Assembly: GCA_946405135.1 (NCBI GenBank)
Contig: CAMJGD010000002.1
Location: forward strand, 124,001 to 188,000
DNA: 64,000 bases
Origin: an uncultured Clostridiaceae bacterium
GTDB lineage: Bacteria; Bacillota; Clostridia; Clostridiales; Clostridiaceae
Direction of reading: 5' to 3'
A program made the position numbers and the translations under genes. The notes beneath the pieces are model-generated. The model was not told the DNA's origin. It made no database searches and saw nothing but the letters and a program-made list of their open reading frames with translations. Below, one piece after another: positions 17,657-25,840 of the stretch (within the stretch, counting starts at the first letter, position 1; every line of letters begins with the position of its first letter).

Positions 17657-19403
17657 GCTCTCCCTCCTCTACCTTTATACTCCAATTCATAGCCTGTAGG
17701 TGAGAATTCCATAAAGTTTTATATTTATGGCTTTTTTCCAAAAGTTCTTTATGAGTCCCTTGTGCTATTACTTCTCCTTTATCCATTACTATAATATTAT
17801 CTGCACCTACTATAGTAGAAAGCCTATGAGCTATTATTATAACTGTTTTACCTTTTATAAGTTTACTCAACGCTAATTGAATTTTGTCTTCATTTTCCGG
17901 GTCTGTAAATGCTGTTGCTTCATCCATTATTATAATAGGTGAATCTTTTAAAATTGCACGAGCTATTGTTATCCTTTGTTTTTGACCTCCTGATAGTTTA
18001 TCTCCAGAATCTCCAACTATTGTATTATATCCTTCTTTCATCTCTACAATAAAATCATGACATTGAGCAATTTTTGCTGCTTGTTTTACTTGCTCATCTG
18101 TTGCTTCTGGATTTCCTATTCTTATATTTTCTATAATACTTGTATTAAATAAAAAGTTATCTTGAGAAACATAACTTATTTCTTTCATTAAATTTTCAAC
18201 AGAAAATTCATTTATATTATGGTCATCTATAGTTATTTCTCCTTTTTTTATGTCCCAGAAATGTACTAAAAGTTTTGCTAATGTAGATTTTCCACTACCA
18301 GATTCCCCAACTATCGCTGTCAAAGTATTTTGTTTTAATTTAAAACTTACATCTTTTATAACTTCCTTTTCGTCATATGCAAAAGTTACATTTTTAAATT
18401 CTATATCGTGTGTTTTTATATTTAAATCTTTGCAACCTTCCTTTAATTGTTCACCTTCAAAGGTCTTTTCTAATTGCTCAATTTTATAAGTAAGCTGAAC
18501 TACCATAGGCGCAAATTCTAACATTCTAGTTAAAGGAATTCCTGCGCTCATAGATAACATTAAAGAAAAAATAAATTTACTAAGTTCTAATGTTCCATTT
18601 AAATACATATTTAATCCAACTGGTAACAACAATAACACTGTACAAGGAAGTACAGCTCCATACATTGCCATATACGTCCAAGATTCCTTAAACCAATCTA
18701 GTGTAAAATCCCTATATCCTTCTACAGAATCTTTATATCTTTTATAAGAATCCGTAGTCCTTCCAAATACTTTTATTACCTCCATTCCGTTTATATATTC
18801 AATTATTGTTGAATTCATATTTTCTGCTGCTTTATAATATTTAGGCATTTTCTTTGTTCCACCTTTAACCATAAGCATCATTGGAATAATTCCAAATGGA
18901 ATTGAACCTAATGAAAGAAATCCTAGTCTCCAATCTGTAACAAAAATTATAATATATATAAGTATTGGAACTATAACAAAAGGAATTCCTTCTGGTATCA
19001 TATGAGCAAGTAAGGTCTCTACCGCTTCTATATCTTCCACCAAATTTTTCTTATAGCTTCCTACTCCCTTAGCATTTATATTTCCTAATGGCATCTTTCT
19101 CATTTTTTCAACAAATTTAATTCTCATTCCCATGAGCGTATCAAAAGCAGCTTCATGGGATTTATCTAATCCCCTAAAATAAAAATATCCTTTTAAAAAT
19201 AATGCTATAATAATCCCACCTGACATAATCAACAGATACTGTGTTCCCACAGTGCTTTTTTCAACAAATTTTATTATTATATCGTAGGTTAATAAAAAAG
19301 GTACCACCCCTATTATTCCACTTAATAAAATAAGAAAAAAAGCTAAGTAAATTTTACCTTTATATTCTTTTGCATAATCAAAAGCTTTTATAAGTCCTTT
19401 CAA
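17649..19403 (-). CDS. ABC half-transporter, exporter fold (Fur-box-linked pair, subunit A)
   Basis: A 584-residue permease-ATPase fusion starting at a TTG codon, six bases after GAAGGGA. Six hydrophobic helices are followed by Walker A GESGSGKST, signature LSGGQKQR, Walker B IIIMDEATA and H-loop IIAHRLS. The D-loop reads TAFTDPENE. It is preceded by 147 bp that contain a 16/19 match to the Fur box (19449-19467), and further upstream by an AraC gene in the same direction. Together with 15920-17656 it forms a likely heterodimeric, iron-regulated transporter. Confidence 0.88.
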   Translation of the reverse strand: MKGLIKAFDYAKEYKGKIYLAFFLILLSGIIGVVPFLLTYDIIIKFVEKSTVGTQYLLIMSGGIIIALFLKGYFYFRGLDKSHEAAFDTLMGMRIKFVEKMRKMPLGNINAKGVGSYKKNLVEDIEAVETLLAHMIPEGIPFVIVPILIYIIIFVTDWRLGFLSLGSIPFGIIPMMLMVKGGTKKMPKYYKAAENMNSTIIEYINGMEVIKVFGRTTDSYKRYKDSVEGYRDFTLDWFKESWTYMAMYGAVLPCTVLLLLPVGLNMYLNGTLELSKFIFSLMLSMSAGIPLTRMLEFAPMVVQLTYKIEQLEKTFEGEQLKEGCKDLNIKTHDIEFKNVTFAYDEKEVIKDVSFKLKQNTLTAIVGESGSGKSTLAKLLVHFWDIKKGEITIDDHNINEFSVENLMKEISYVSQDNFLFNTSIIENIRIGNPEATDEQVKQAAKIAQCHDFIVEMKEGYNTIVGDSGDKLSGGQKQRITIARAILKDSPIIIMDEATAFTDPENEDKIQLALSKLIKGKTVIIIAHRLSTIVGADNIIVMDKGEVIAQGTHKELLEKSHKYKTLWNSHLQAMNWSIKVEEGEHV

Positions 19404-19448
19404 ATTATATCCCTTCTTTCTAAATTAAATATTAAAAATGATGCTAGT

Positions 19449-19467
19449 AATAACGAAAATCATTATC
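19449..19467 (-). promoter_or_regulatory. Fur-box-like site upstream of ABC pair
   Basis: The minus strand reads GATAATGATTTTCGTTATT, which matches the 19-bp Fur consensus GATAATGATWATCATTATC at about 16 positions by my count. It lies 46 bp before the TTG start of the ABC half-transporter at 19403. It indicates iron-responsive repression of this pair; binding is inferred from the match only. Confidence 0.6.
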
Positions 19468-19550
19468 ACCAACATCATTTTAATAAAAATCCTCTTTATT
19501 TACCATTTCCAAAAGGGATTTTATATTGTCCAATCAGTATTTTTGTGAAT

Positions 19551-20552
19551 TTATCTCTCTCTATAAAGACAATCACTTGGGTTGAAACCATGTTTTTTTC
19601 GAAATGCTTTAGAAAAACTACTACTATTTGAATATCCTACCATATTAGCAACTTCGTTAACGCTGATATTATGGACTTCAAGAAATAAACGTGCTAATTC
19701 CATTCTCCTATCTAATAAATAAGTATATACCGGCTTCCCAAAAACCTTTTTAAAACCAGATTTTAATTTAAACTCATTTAAACAAATTAATTTAGAAAGT
19801 TCGGTAAGCGTTATAGGCGAGGATATACTATTATCTAATATTTCTTTTGCTCTATATAAACTTTGTATTTCTGTCTTAGAAAGTTTTATATCATTCACAT
19901 TATTTATGTTTTTTTCCATAATCTCATTTAAACAAATTGAAATAAGCTCTATGACCTTTCCTTCTAAGTAGATATTTTTAATATTATCTTTATAAGGACA
20001 ATGTAATATTTGTTCTATAACAATTTTACTTTCTATCGGTAATGTAAATTTATTGATTTTAAAATTATTGTAAACTTTATTAAATATATTTTTATTAAAA
20101 TAAGATGATGAAATAAAACTATTAAATCTATCTGGTTTTATCATAATTGAAAATGCCTTGTAATGATAATCAGATATCCAGTTACAAATCTCCGTTATAT
20201 TATCTACTTCATATAACATTGCTTCCCCTTTATTCATTTCAATCTCTGACTTACTATTTGACTCTATCCATTCTAAGTTTGATCCAGTGCAAAATGTTAA
20301 TAAAAATACGTTTCCCTCTGTTTTAGTGCTTATCTCAATATTCTTTTTAGTTTTTATATTGCCGCAACCAATTTCTAAATCTTTATTTATTATTGTTCTT
20401 ATATATTTACCATTTCCAATATGCTCAGGAAACTCAAAACTTGCTTCACTATTTTCCACTTTATTATTGAAAAATTTTGTAAGCTCTTTAGATAAAGGAT
20501 TATTTACATTAGAAAAGGTCTTAAATTCACGTATTATATCTGTTGTAGACAT
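19551..20552 (-). CDS. AraC family transcriptional regulator (Fur-box-linked ABC pair side)
   Basis: A 333-residue protein. Residues about 230-333 form the AraC double helix-turn-helix: TLTELSKLICLNEFKLKSGF and VNEVANMVGYSNSSSFSKAF, ending FRKKHGFNPSDCL. The N-terminal part is a probable ligand-sensing domain. The ATG follows AAGGGGGG. It is upstream of an ABC pair in the same orientation. Its promoter region (20599-20706) is a copy of the element that drives the ECF operon at 8790-8910, so it is probably under the same or a paralogous AraC control. Confidence 0.88.
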   Translation of the reverse strand: MSTTDIIREFKTFSNVNNPLSKELTKFFNNKVENSEASFEFPEHIGNGKYIRTIINKDLEIGCGNIKTKKNIEISTKTEGNVFLLTFCTGSNLEWIESNSKSEIEMNKGEAMLYEVDNITEICNWISDYHYKAFSIMIKPDRFNSFISSSYFNKNIFNKVYNNFKINKFTLPIESKIVIEQILHCPYKDNIKNIYLEGKVIELISICLNEIMEKNINNVNDIKLSKTEIQSLYRAKEILDNSISSPITLTELSKLICLNEFKLKSGFKKVFGKPVYTYLLDRRMELARLFLEVHNISVNEVANMVGYSNSSSFSKAFRKKHGFNPSDCLYRER

Positions 20553-20598
20553 ATAAAGCCCCCCTTAGTTATTTCTAATTTTGAATAAGATTTAAAAC

Positions 20599-20706
20599 AA
20601 AAGTATATATAAACATAACTACTTTGATTTTAATTATATCATCAATACATCATATATAAATACAACATGAACAATAACGTCAATTTCTTACATTGTTATT
20701 TCTATT
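20599..20706. promoter_or_regulatory. AraC-linked promoter element, copy 2
   Basis: Shares AAAGTATATAT, TTATATCATCAAT, TATATAAATACAACATG and CAATAACGTC with copies 1 and 3. Within it AATAAC and GTTATT form an inverted repeat with a 16-bp spacer. Here the element precedes the AraC gene rather than an S-component gene. Confidence 0.65.
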
Positions 20707-20756
20707 CATGATATACCACTAAGGATGGGTGCAGAGAATGGATAAGTGGTTAAACT

Positions 20757-20800
20757 TTTAGCGCTAGTGAAATTTTTTTAAAAATTACACTAGCGCTAAA
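20757..20800 (-). terminator. Long hairpin downstream of MATE 2
   Basis: A perfect 13-bp stem TTTAGCGCTAGTG/CACTAGCGCTAAA with an 18-nt AT-rich loop, 36 bp past the MATE stop codon. There is no clear T tract after it, so it may act as a transcript-stabilising hairpin rather than a strong terminator. Confidence 0.5.
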
Positions 20801-20835
20801 TGATATTTACAATATATTATTAATATAGTCTTTTA

Positions 20836-22197
20836 TTATTTATTAACACTTACATTTACCATATCCCTAGACATTTTTCTGTATTCTTTTATCAAAAATA
20901 TAATAGATAAAAGAGCAACTAGAATATCTACTAAAGGTGAAGTAAACCAAACTGCACTTATACCAAAAATTTGAGGCATAATAATTATTAAAGGAACAAA
21001 CATAATAACTTGCCTTAAAAATACAAGAATTGCAGCATTTCTTGCTCTTCCAATGGATTGAAAAAATGTGATGATCATAATCATAATTCCACATATAGGA
21101 AAAGCCCCATAAGAAATCCTAAAATTTCTAATTCCAATTGCTACTAAGTTTTCATTAGTTATAAATAATCCTAATGCTTGTTTAGCTAACAACTGTATTG
21201 GAATCCAAAATACTAGTGCTAAAACTACAGCTCCAAGTATAAATATATTAGTTATTTTTTTAACTCGTTCATAGGATTTTGCACCATAATTTGTTCCTAC
21301 TAAAGGCTGTAGTCCTTGAGACATCCCCCACAAAGGAATAAATGAAAAAATTTGAATACGCAATGATGCTCCCATTAAAATAACTTGATTAGTATCTCCA
21401 TATTTGAAAGCCATTCTATATAATAGAGTTTGTTGAAGAATTGTTAAAACTTGCATCATCATAGCAGAAATACCAACTGAAAATACTTCTTTATTTATAT
21501 CCTTATCTATTTTAATCTTATTAATTTTAACTACCTTACTTTTTCTTAAAAAATACATTAATGTAATTATAGCTTGTATAATTTGTGACACTACAGTAGC
21601 CACAGCTGCCCCTTCAATTCCTTTATCTCCAAAAGCTTTAATTAAAATTGGATCTAAAACAATATTCAGTACAGCTCCAAATGCCATAATTAACATTGCA
21701 TTTTTCATTAGCCCCTCTCCACGCATAACCATATTAGCACTTTGAACAAAATTTACAAAAATAGAACCTATATAAATAATTCTAAGATAACGAACTGCTA
21801 ACTCTAATATTTGCCCATGAGCACCACTAATTTGAAGTAATTGCCTAGTGAAAACTAATCCAATTATCATAATAATTGTGGAAAATAATAACACTAATGC
21901 AATTAAATTTCCCATTATTTTATCTACTACTTCTTGATTTTTCTTACCAATAGCTCTAGATAATACTGATGCTGAACCTATTCCTATTAAAGTAGCTATA
22001 CCATTATTAAATAAAGTTAATGGGTATGCAACTGATATGGCTCCCATTGCCTCTTCTCCAATCATTTGTCCTGCAAATACACCATCCATAAAAGAATATA
22101 ATCCAATTACTATCATTCCAATAATAGCTGGTGTACATAATTTAAACATAAGTTTTATAGGCGATTCTTTTAATAATATCTCTCTTGTGTCCTTCAT
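20836..22197 (-). CDS. MATE family efflux pump (paralogue 2)
   Basis: About 453 residues from the ATG at 22197, with twelve hydrophobic helices and MatE landmarks: PAIIGMIVIGLYSFMDGVFA, RGEGLMKN, SQGLQPLVGTNYGA. It is a close paralogue of the pump at 10064-11410. An in-frame TTG at 22242 would add 15 residues but has no ribosome binding site of its own; alignment with paralogue 1 (MTDAREELLKESP versus MKDTREILLKESP) supports the ATG. Between the GGAGAGGAGGG site and this ATG lies a perfect hairpin (22206-22227). Upstream is a deleted S-component gene, so the pump may now be driven by that gene's promoter. Confidence 0.9.
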   Translation of the reverse strand: MKDTREILLKESPIKLMFKLCTPAIIGMIVIGLYSFMDGVFAGQMIGEEAMGAISVAYPLTLFNNGIATLIGIGSASVLSRAIGKKNQEVVDKIMGNLIALVLLFSTIIMIIGLVFTRQLLQISGAHGQILELAVRYLRIIYIGSIFVNFVQSANMVMRGEGLMKNAMLIMAFGAVLNIVLDPILIKAFGDKGIEGAAVATVVSQIIQAIITLMYFLRKSKVVKINKIKIDKDINKEVFSVGISAMMMQVLTILQQTLLYRMAFKYGDTNQVILMGASLRIQIFSFIPLWGMSQGLQPLVGTNYGAKSYERVKKITNIFILGAVVLALVFWIPIQLLAKQALGLFITNENLVAIGIRNFRISYGAFPICGIMIMIITFFQSIGRARNAAILVFLRQVIMFVPLIIIMPQIFGISAVWFTSPLVDILVALLSIIFLIKEYRKMSRDMVNVSVNK

Positions 22198-22205
22198 TTC
22201 TTTTA

Positions 22206-22227
22206 TATGATATTTAAAAATATCATA
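22206..22227. repeat. Perfect palindrome between ribosome binding site and MATE start
   Basis: TATGATATTT-AA-AAATATCATA is a 10-bp perfect stem with a 2-base centre. It sits exactly between the purine-rich GGAGAGGAGGG and the ATG at 22197. Folding would shorten the effective distance between them. Confidence 0.7.
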
Positions 22228-22330
22228 TACCCTCCTCTCCAATTATACTAATATTAAATTACCATTAGATAACCTAATATAGGCTTATCTTTGAAAATTA
22301 TCCTCCTCAATGATAAAAACTACACAAATC

Positions 22331-22402
22331 TCAAAAATAAACACCTATAGTTATTAAATCTTTTACAAATAGTTTTCTTAAATCAGTATCATGATTAGAC
22401 AT
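22331..22402 (-). pseudogene. Remnant of an MptD-type S-component gene (first 23 codons)
   Basis: The minus strand reads MSNHDTDLRKLFVKDLITIG and then soon a stop; the intact S component at 8698 starts MSNHDTNSRKLSAKDLVTIG. The ribosome binding site AGGAGGGG is kept. Homology ends after about 21 codons, and the MATE gene starts 134 bp further on. The rest of the gene and presumably its operon have been deleted. Confidence 0.85.
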
Positions 22403-22448
22403 AAAACCCCTCCTTGTTATTTTTAATTTTTTGAAAAGATTTAAATCA

Positions 22449-22570
22449 AAAGTATATATAAGCATTAACTAACTAGATTTTAATTGTATCATCAATTTAT
22501 CTTATATAAATACAACATGTGCAATAACGTCCATTCATCATATTATTATGTCTAATCTTTATATTTTCAC
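22449..22570. promoter_or_regulatory. AraC-linked promoter element, copy 3 (beside remnant genes)
   Basis: Near-identical over about 120 bp to copy 1 (8790-8910), including CAATAACGTCCATTCAT and TGTCTAATCTTTATATTTT. As in copy 1 it continues on the right into the start of an AraC gene, but the ATG has become ATA and the frame is lost. It may now direct transcription of MATE 2. Confidence 0.7.
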
Positions 22571-22679
22571 AAGAAAGATATTATAAATTCATATATCAGG
22601 CACGTTATCAAAATGGAGGACACCACTTTGTGGGTCATAGAAACGTACAACCAATTTTATAAATTAATTCTTTACAACA

Positions 22680-23582
22680 CTATTTAATCTTTTTATAGAG
22701 TTTAAAGCTGTCATCTCTTTGTGCCATATCTGGATGATTGATATCTTTTAAAGGTGCTCCCATAACTATACAAATGTATTCACGACCTCCCTTTACACCA
22801 AGTGTTGCCCAACATTCTCCTGCTTCATATGTGGTTCCTGATTTTCCTCCGATAATCTCAAACCCCTCTTGAGATACCCCTCCAAGTTTTGAAAGAACTG
22901 TTGATTCTAAGATAATTCCATTAGGATGATTTATAGTAGGTTTAGTCTTAAAAGTCTTCTTAGTAAAAATGGCTCTAAAATGCCCATTATCCAAAGCATA
23001 ATCCAAAAGCCTAGCCATATCATAAGCTGAAGTGTATTGATCCTTATTGTGAAGACCTTCTGGACTGGTAAAGTGAGTATGTTCAAGTCCAAGTTCAGAA
23101 GCTTTGTCATTCATAAGCTGTACAAATTTATCAATACTCCCTGCAACATGAATAGCAAGAGAGTTAGCTGCCTCACCACCCGAACTTAAAATTGTTCCAT
23201 AGAGAAGATCTCGATATGTTACTGCTTCTCCTCCATAAAATCCAGCCATAGAAGAATTATTGGCAACCATTTTCTTATAAGTAGCTACATCTATAGGAGC
23301 AGCATCTGATAGATTATCGATATGTTCAAGGGCTACAATAGTTGTCATAATCTTTGTTAGTGATGCAGGATATGCTCTAGACTTAGAATTTTTTTCATAT
23401 TCTGCACTTTTACTTTTTCTATTCAAAACGTAAATATACTTGCTAGTATAACCATCAGAATTAAACATATTTGAAAATTTTGTTAACTTCAAATCAACAA
23501 AACCAGATTTATTCCCTAATATAACAACTAAAAATAAAGCTGCAATTAAAATTATTAAAAATTTAAAAGTTTTTTTCTTCAT
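22680..23582 (-). CDS. Serine D-alanyl-D-alanine carboxypeptidase, PBP5-like, VanY_D-type context
   Basis: About 300 residues from the ATG at 23582, which follows AGAGGTAT; an upstream ATG at 23630 lacks a ribosome binding site. One membrane anchor (residues 5-23) precedes an extracellular peptidase domain. The active-site motif SLTK is at residues 74-77. The second motif reads SSGGEAAN instead of the usual SGN, and the third reads KSGTT instead of KTG. It lies behind a VanR/VanS-like pair in the same orientation, but a terminator separates them. It should trim the terminal D-Ala from peptidoglycan stem peptides; the changed motifs leave the exact activity open. Confidence 0.82.
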   Translation of the reverse strand: MKKKTFKFLIILIAALFLVVILGNKSGFVDLKLTKFSNMFNSDGYTSKYIYVLNRKSKSAEYEKNSKSRAYPASLTKIMTTIVALEHIDNLSDAAPIDVATYKKMVANNSSMAGFYGGEAVTYRDLLYGTILSSGGEAANSLAIHVAGSIDKFVQLMNDKASELGLEHTHFTSPEGLHNKDQYTSAYDMARLLDYALDNGHFRAIFTKKTFKTKPTINHPNGIILESTVLSKLGGVSQEGFEIIGGKSGTTYEAGECWATLGVKGGREYICIVMGAPLKDINHPDMAQRDDSFKLYKKIK

Positions 23583-23717
23583 ATATACCTCTATACCTCC
23601 CATATAACACCTATTATTAATTAGATTCATAATTTAAGATGCTTTTGTTAAATTTTATAATTTATTTTCATCCCCATTCTTCACCTACCTCTTATATTTT
23701 CAGTTGAGACCCTTCAA

Positions 23718-23766
23718 ATAAAAAACACCTTAGCTTCTGATAACATCTTATCAGGAACTAAGGTGT
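23718..23766 (-). terminator. Terminator after the sensor kinase gene
   Basis: On the minus strand ACACCTTAGTTCCTGATAA pairs with TTATCAGAAGCTAAGGTGT around a 4-nt loop, followed by TTTTTTATTTG. It is a strong Rho-independent terminator separating the two-component genes from the carboxypeptidase gene. Confidence 0.85.
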
Positions 23767-23813
23767 AATACTTACGTTTTTCATGACTAAATACTTACGA
23801 TTTTCTTACAAAT

Positions 23814-24893
23814 TCATACTGGTAACTTTACAATCATCTTAATTATTTCATTTTCACTTTCAATATGAATATTTCCACCATGAGCTAACACAATTGACTT
23901 TGCTATAGCAAGTCCAAGCCCCGCGCCTCCGGTTTTTGTACTTCTAGAAGAATCTAATCTAAAAAATTCATCAAAAATATGATCTATTTTTACCCTTGGT
24001 ATTGTTGATCCTCTATTTGTAATAACTATATTTACAAAATCTTTACTTTTATTTACATCAATATCTATTACGCTATCATTATAGGAATAATTAATGGCAT
24101 TTCTAATGATGTTATCAATAACCCTTTCAACTTTATTTGTATCAATATCTATCTTAATCTCAGGTTCAATCTTACTATTGATGCTAAGATTTTTTTCTAT
24201 TAACAATGGTTTGAACTCATAAATGATTTGCTCCATCATAAAACTGAAATCAACTACAGACTTTTCAAGTACAACATCTTTTAAGTTATACCGTGTAATA
24301 TCAAAAAACTCATTAATTAAATCTTCAAGTCTTAACGCTTTATCATAGCTAATCTGAAGATACTTCCTCTGAAATCTTTCACTGAGATCATTTTCTTCTT
24401 TAAGAATAGTTAAATATCCAATAATTGAAGTCAATGGTGTTTTCAAATCATGGGCAAGATATATAATCAAATCATTCTTTCTTCTTTCAGAATCTCTAGC
24501 TATCTTCTCATTTTCTCTCAAATTAAATTTAATGTTATTCATCTGTGCATTTACTTCTTTTAAATCTCCCGAAAGAGTAATTAGTTCATCGTCTTTTTTA
24601 TATACTTCTTCCATTGCACTAATAATTTCATCCATATATTTTAATGCTTTCTTAAAACACCTTAAAATGATAACAACATAACCAGAGGTTAAAACTAAAA
24701 AAACTAAGAAAACTTTATTATGATTTGCCCAGTGGTAAAATGGATACATAAATTCATATCCAAAATATGTATTTCTACTAAGAGTTACTTTAAACAGAAA
24801 AAATAGCAATAGCATTATTATTGTATACAAAATAGACCAAATAGCACATTCTCGTAAAAATTTATTCTTAAAATATTTGTAATAATTATTCAA
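23814..24893 (-). CDS. VanS-like sensor histidine kinase
   Basis: A 359-residue membrane kinase. Two hydrophobic segments (about 17-37 and 57-77) flank a short extracellular loop of about 20 residues. A coiled linker leads to the H-box YLAHDLKTPLTSIIGYL (phosphorylated His near 147), N-box DNIIRNAINYSY near 262, and G-box GGAGLGLAIAKSIV near 325. The short extracellular loop and overall layout are typical of VanS and related cell-wall-sensing kinases. Its start overlaps the response-regulator stop by eight bases. The signal is probably an envelope stress or a cell-wall antibiotic, by analogy. Confidence 0.87.
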   Translation of the reverse strand: MNNYYKYFKNKFLRECAIWSILYTIIMLLLFFLFKVTLSRNTYFGYEFMYPFYHWANHNKVFLVFLVLTSGYVVIILRCFKKALKYMDEIISAMEEVYKKDDELITLSGDLKEVNAQMNNIKFNLRENEKIARDSERRKNDLIIYLAHDLKTPLTSIIGYLTILKEENDLSERFQRKYLQISYDKALRLEDLINEFFDITRYNLKDVVLEKSVVDFSFMMEQIIYEFKPLLIEKNLSINSKIEPEIKIDIDTNKVERVIDNIIRNAINYSYNDSVIDIDVNKSKDFVNIVITNRGSTIPRVKIDHIFDEFFRLDSSRSTKTGGAGLGLAIAKSIVLAHGGNIHIESENEIIKMIVKLPV

Positions 24894-25566
24894 TGATATA
24901 ACCTACCCCCCAAACGGTCTTAATAAATTTTGGTTTTCTGGCATCTTCACTCATTTTTTCTCTTAATCTAGCAATATGAGCCATTATAGTGTTATTTTTA
25001 TCTAAATATTTTTCACCCCAAATATTAGTAAAAAGTTCTTCTGAAGAAATAACTCTTCCCTTGTTTTTAGCTAGATATAATAAAATGTCATATTCCAAAG
25101 GCGTAAGCTCCATAACTTTTTCATTAAGATACATTTTATGGGAGTCTATATTGATATGTAACCCATTAATATCAATAAAATCTGATTCAATCTCTTTATT
25201 GTATAATTTAGTTCTTCTAATCTGAGTCTTAACCCTTGCAATAAGCTCAAGAGGATTAAAAGGTTTAGTGATATAATCATCAGCACCAATAGTTAAGCCC
25301 ATTATCTTATCAATATCTTCAACTTTAGCAGTAAGCATAATAACAGGATAAAAATGTTTTTCTCTAATCTTCTTTAAAATGGTAAAACCATCTATATCGG
25401 GAAGCATAATATCTAAAATAGCTAAATCAAGATCATGCTCATCAATAACTCTAAGAGCATCCCCGCCAGTATTAACTTTTATTACTTCATATCCTTCATT
25501 TTGAAGATAAAACTCCAATAAATCAGCTATTTCCTTTTCATCATCAACCACAAGAATTCTAATCAT
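24886..25566 (-). CDS. VanR-like OmpR-family response regulator
   Basis: About 226 residues. The receiver domain has the acidic pocket VDDEKE, the phosphoacceptor in LAILDIMLPD near residue 53, and the switch lysine in TKPFNP near 102. The C-terminal winged helix (about 130-226) ends KFIKTVWGVGYIIE, as in VanR and PhoB relatives. The start is the ATG at 25566 or 25569, just after TTTGGAGGA. It forms an operon with the kinase gene. No vanHAX or vanG-type ligase genes are in the window, so this looks like an intrinsic envelope-response system and not a resistance cluster. Confidence 0.88.
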   Translation of the reverse strand: MIRILVVDDEKEIADLLEFYLQNEGYEVIKVNTGGDALRVIDEHDLDLAILDIMLPDIDGFTILKKIREKHFYPVIMLTAKVEDIDKIMGLTIGADDYITKPFNPLELIARVKTQIRRTKLYNKEIESDFIDINGLHINIDSHKMYLNEKVMELTPLEYDILLYLAKNKGRVISSEELFTNIWGEKYLDKNNTIMAHIARLREKMSEDARKPKFIKTVWGVGYIIE

Positions 25567-25840
25567 CATTTCCTCCAAATAAACAATTTGTTCTTATTAA
25601 TCTATACAAATAATTCAACTAATTTAATTAACAAACTCTATACAAAATAATACTATCATAGTTTATATATATAACCAACCAAAGCTCATACGAATGTCCA
25701 CCTAAAACAGAAATGATAGAATTCATATATTCTCTAATTTAAATATTATTACCTAGGAGCTGGCATTCCTGCAAATCCAGTCACATTTGCTAAACATAAA
25801 ACATATAATAATTTTAGAAATCTATAAAAGGAATGATATT

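Noticed and set aside
10064..22197. Non-ribosomal peptide or metallophore biosynthesis cluster
   Set aside because: No synthetase or biosynthetic enzyme gene is present; the region holds transporters and regulators only.
23814..25566. Vancomycin resistance gene cluster
   Set aside because: No D-Ala-D-Lac/D-Ser ligase, VanH or VanX homologue is in the window; only VanRS-like genes and a carboxypeptidase.
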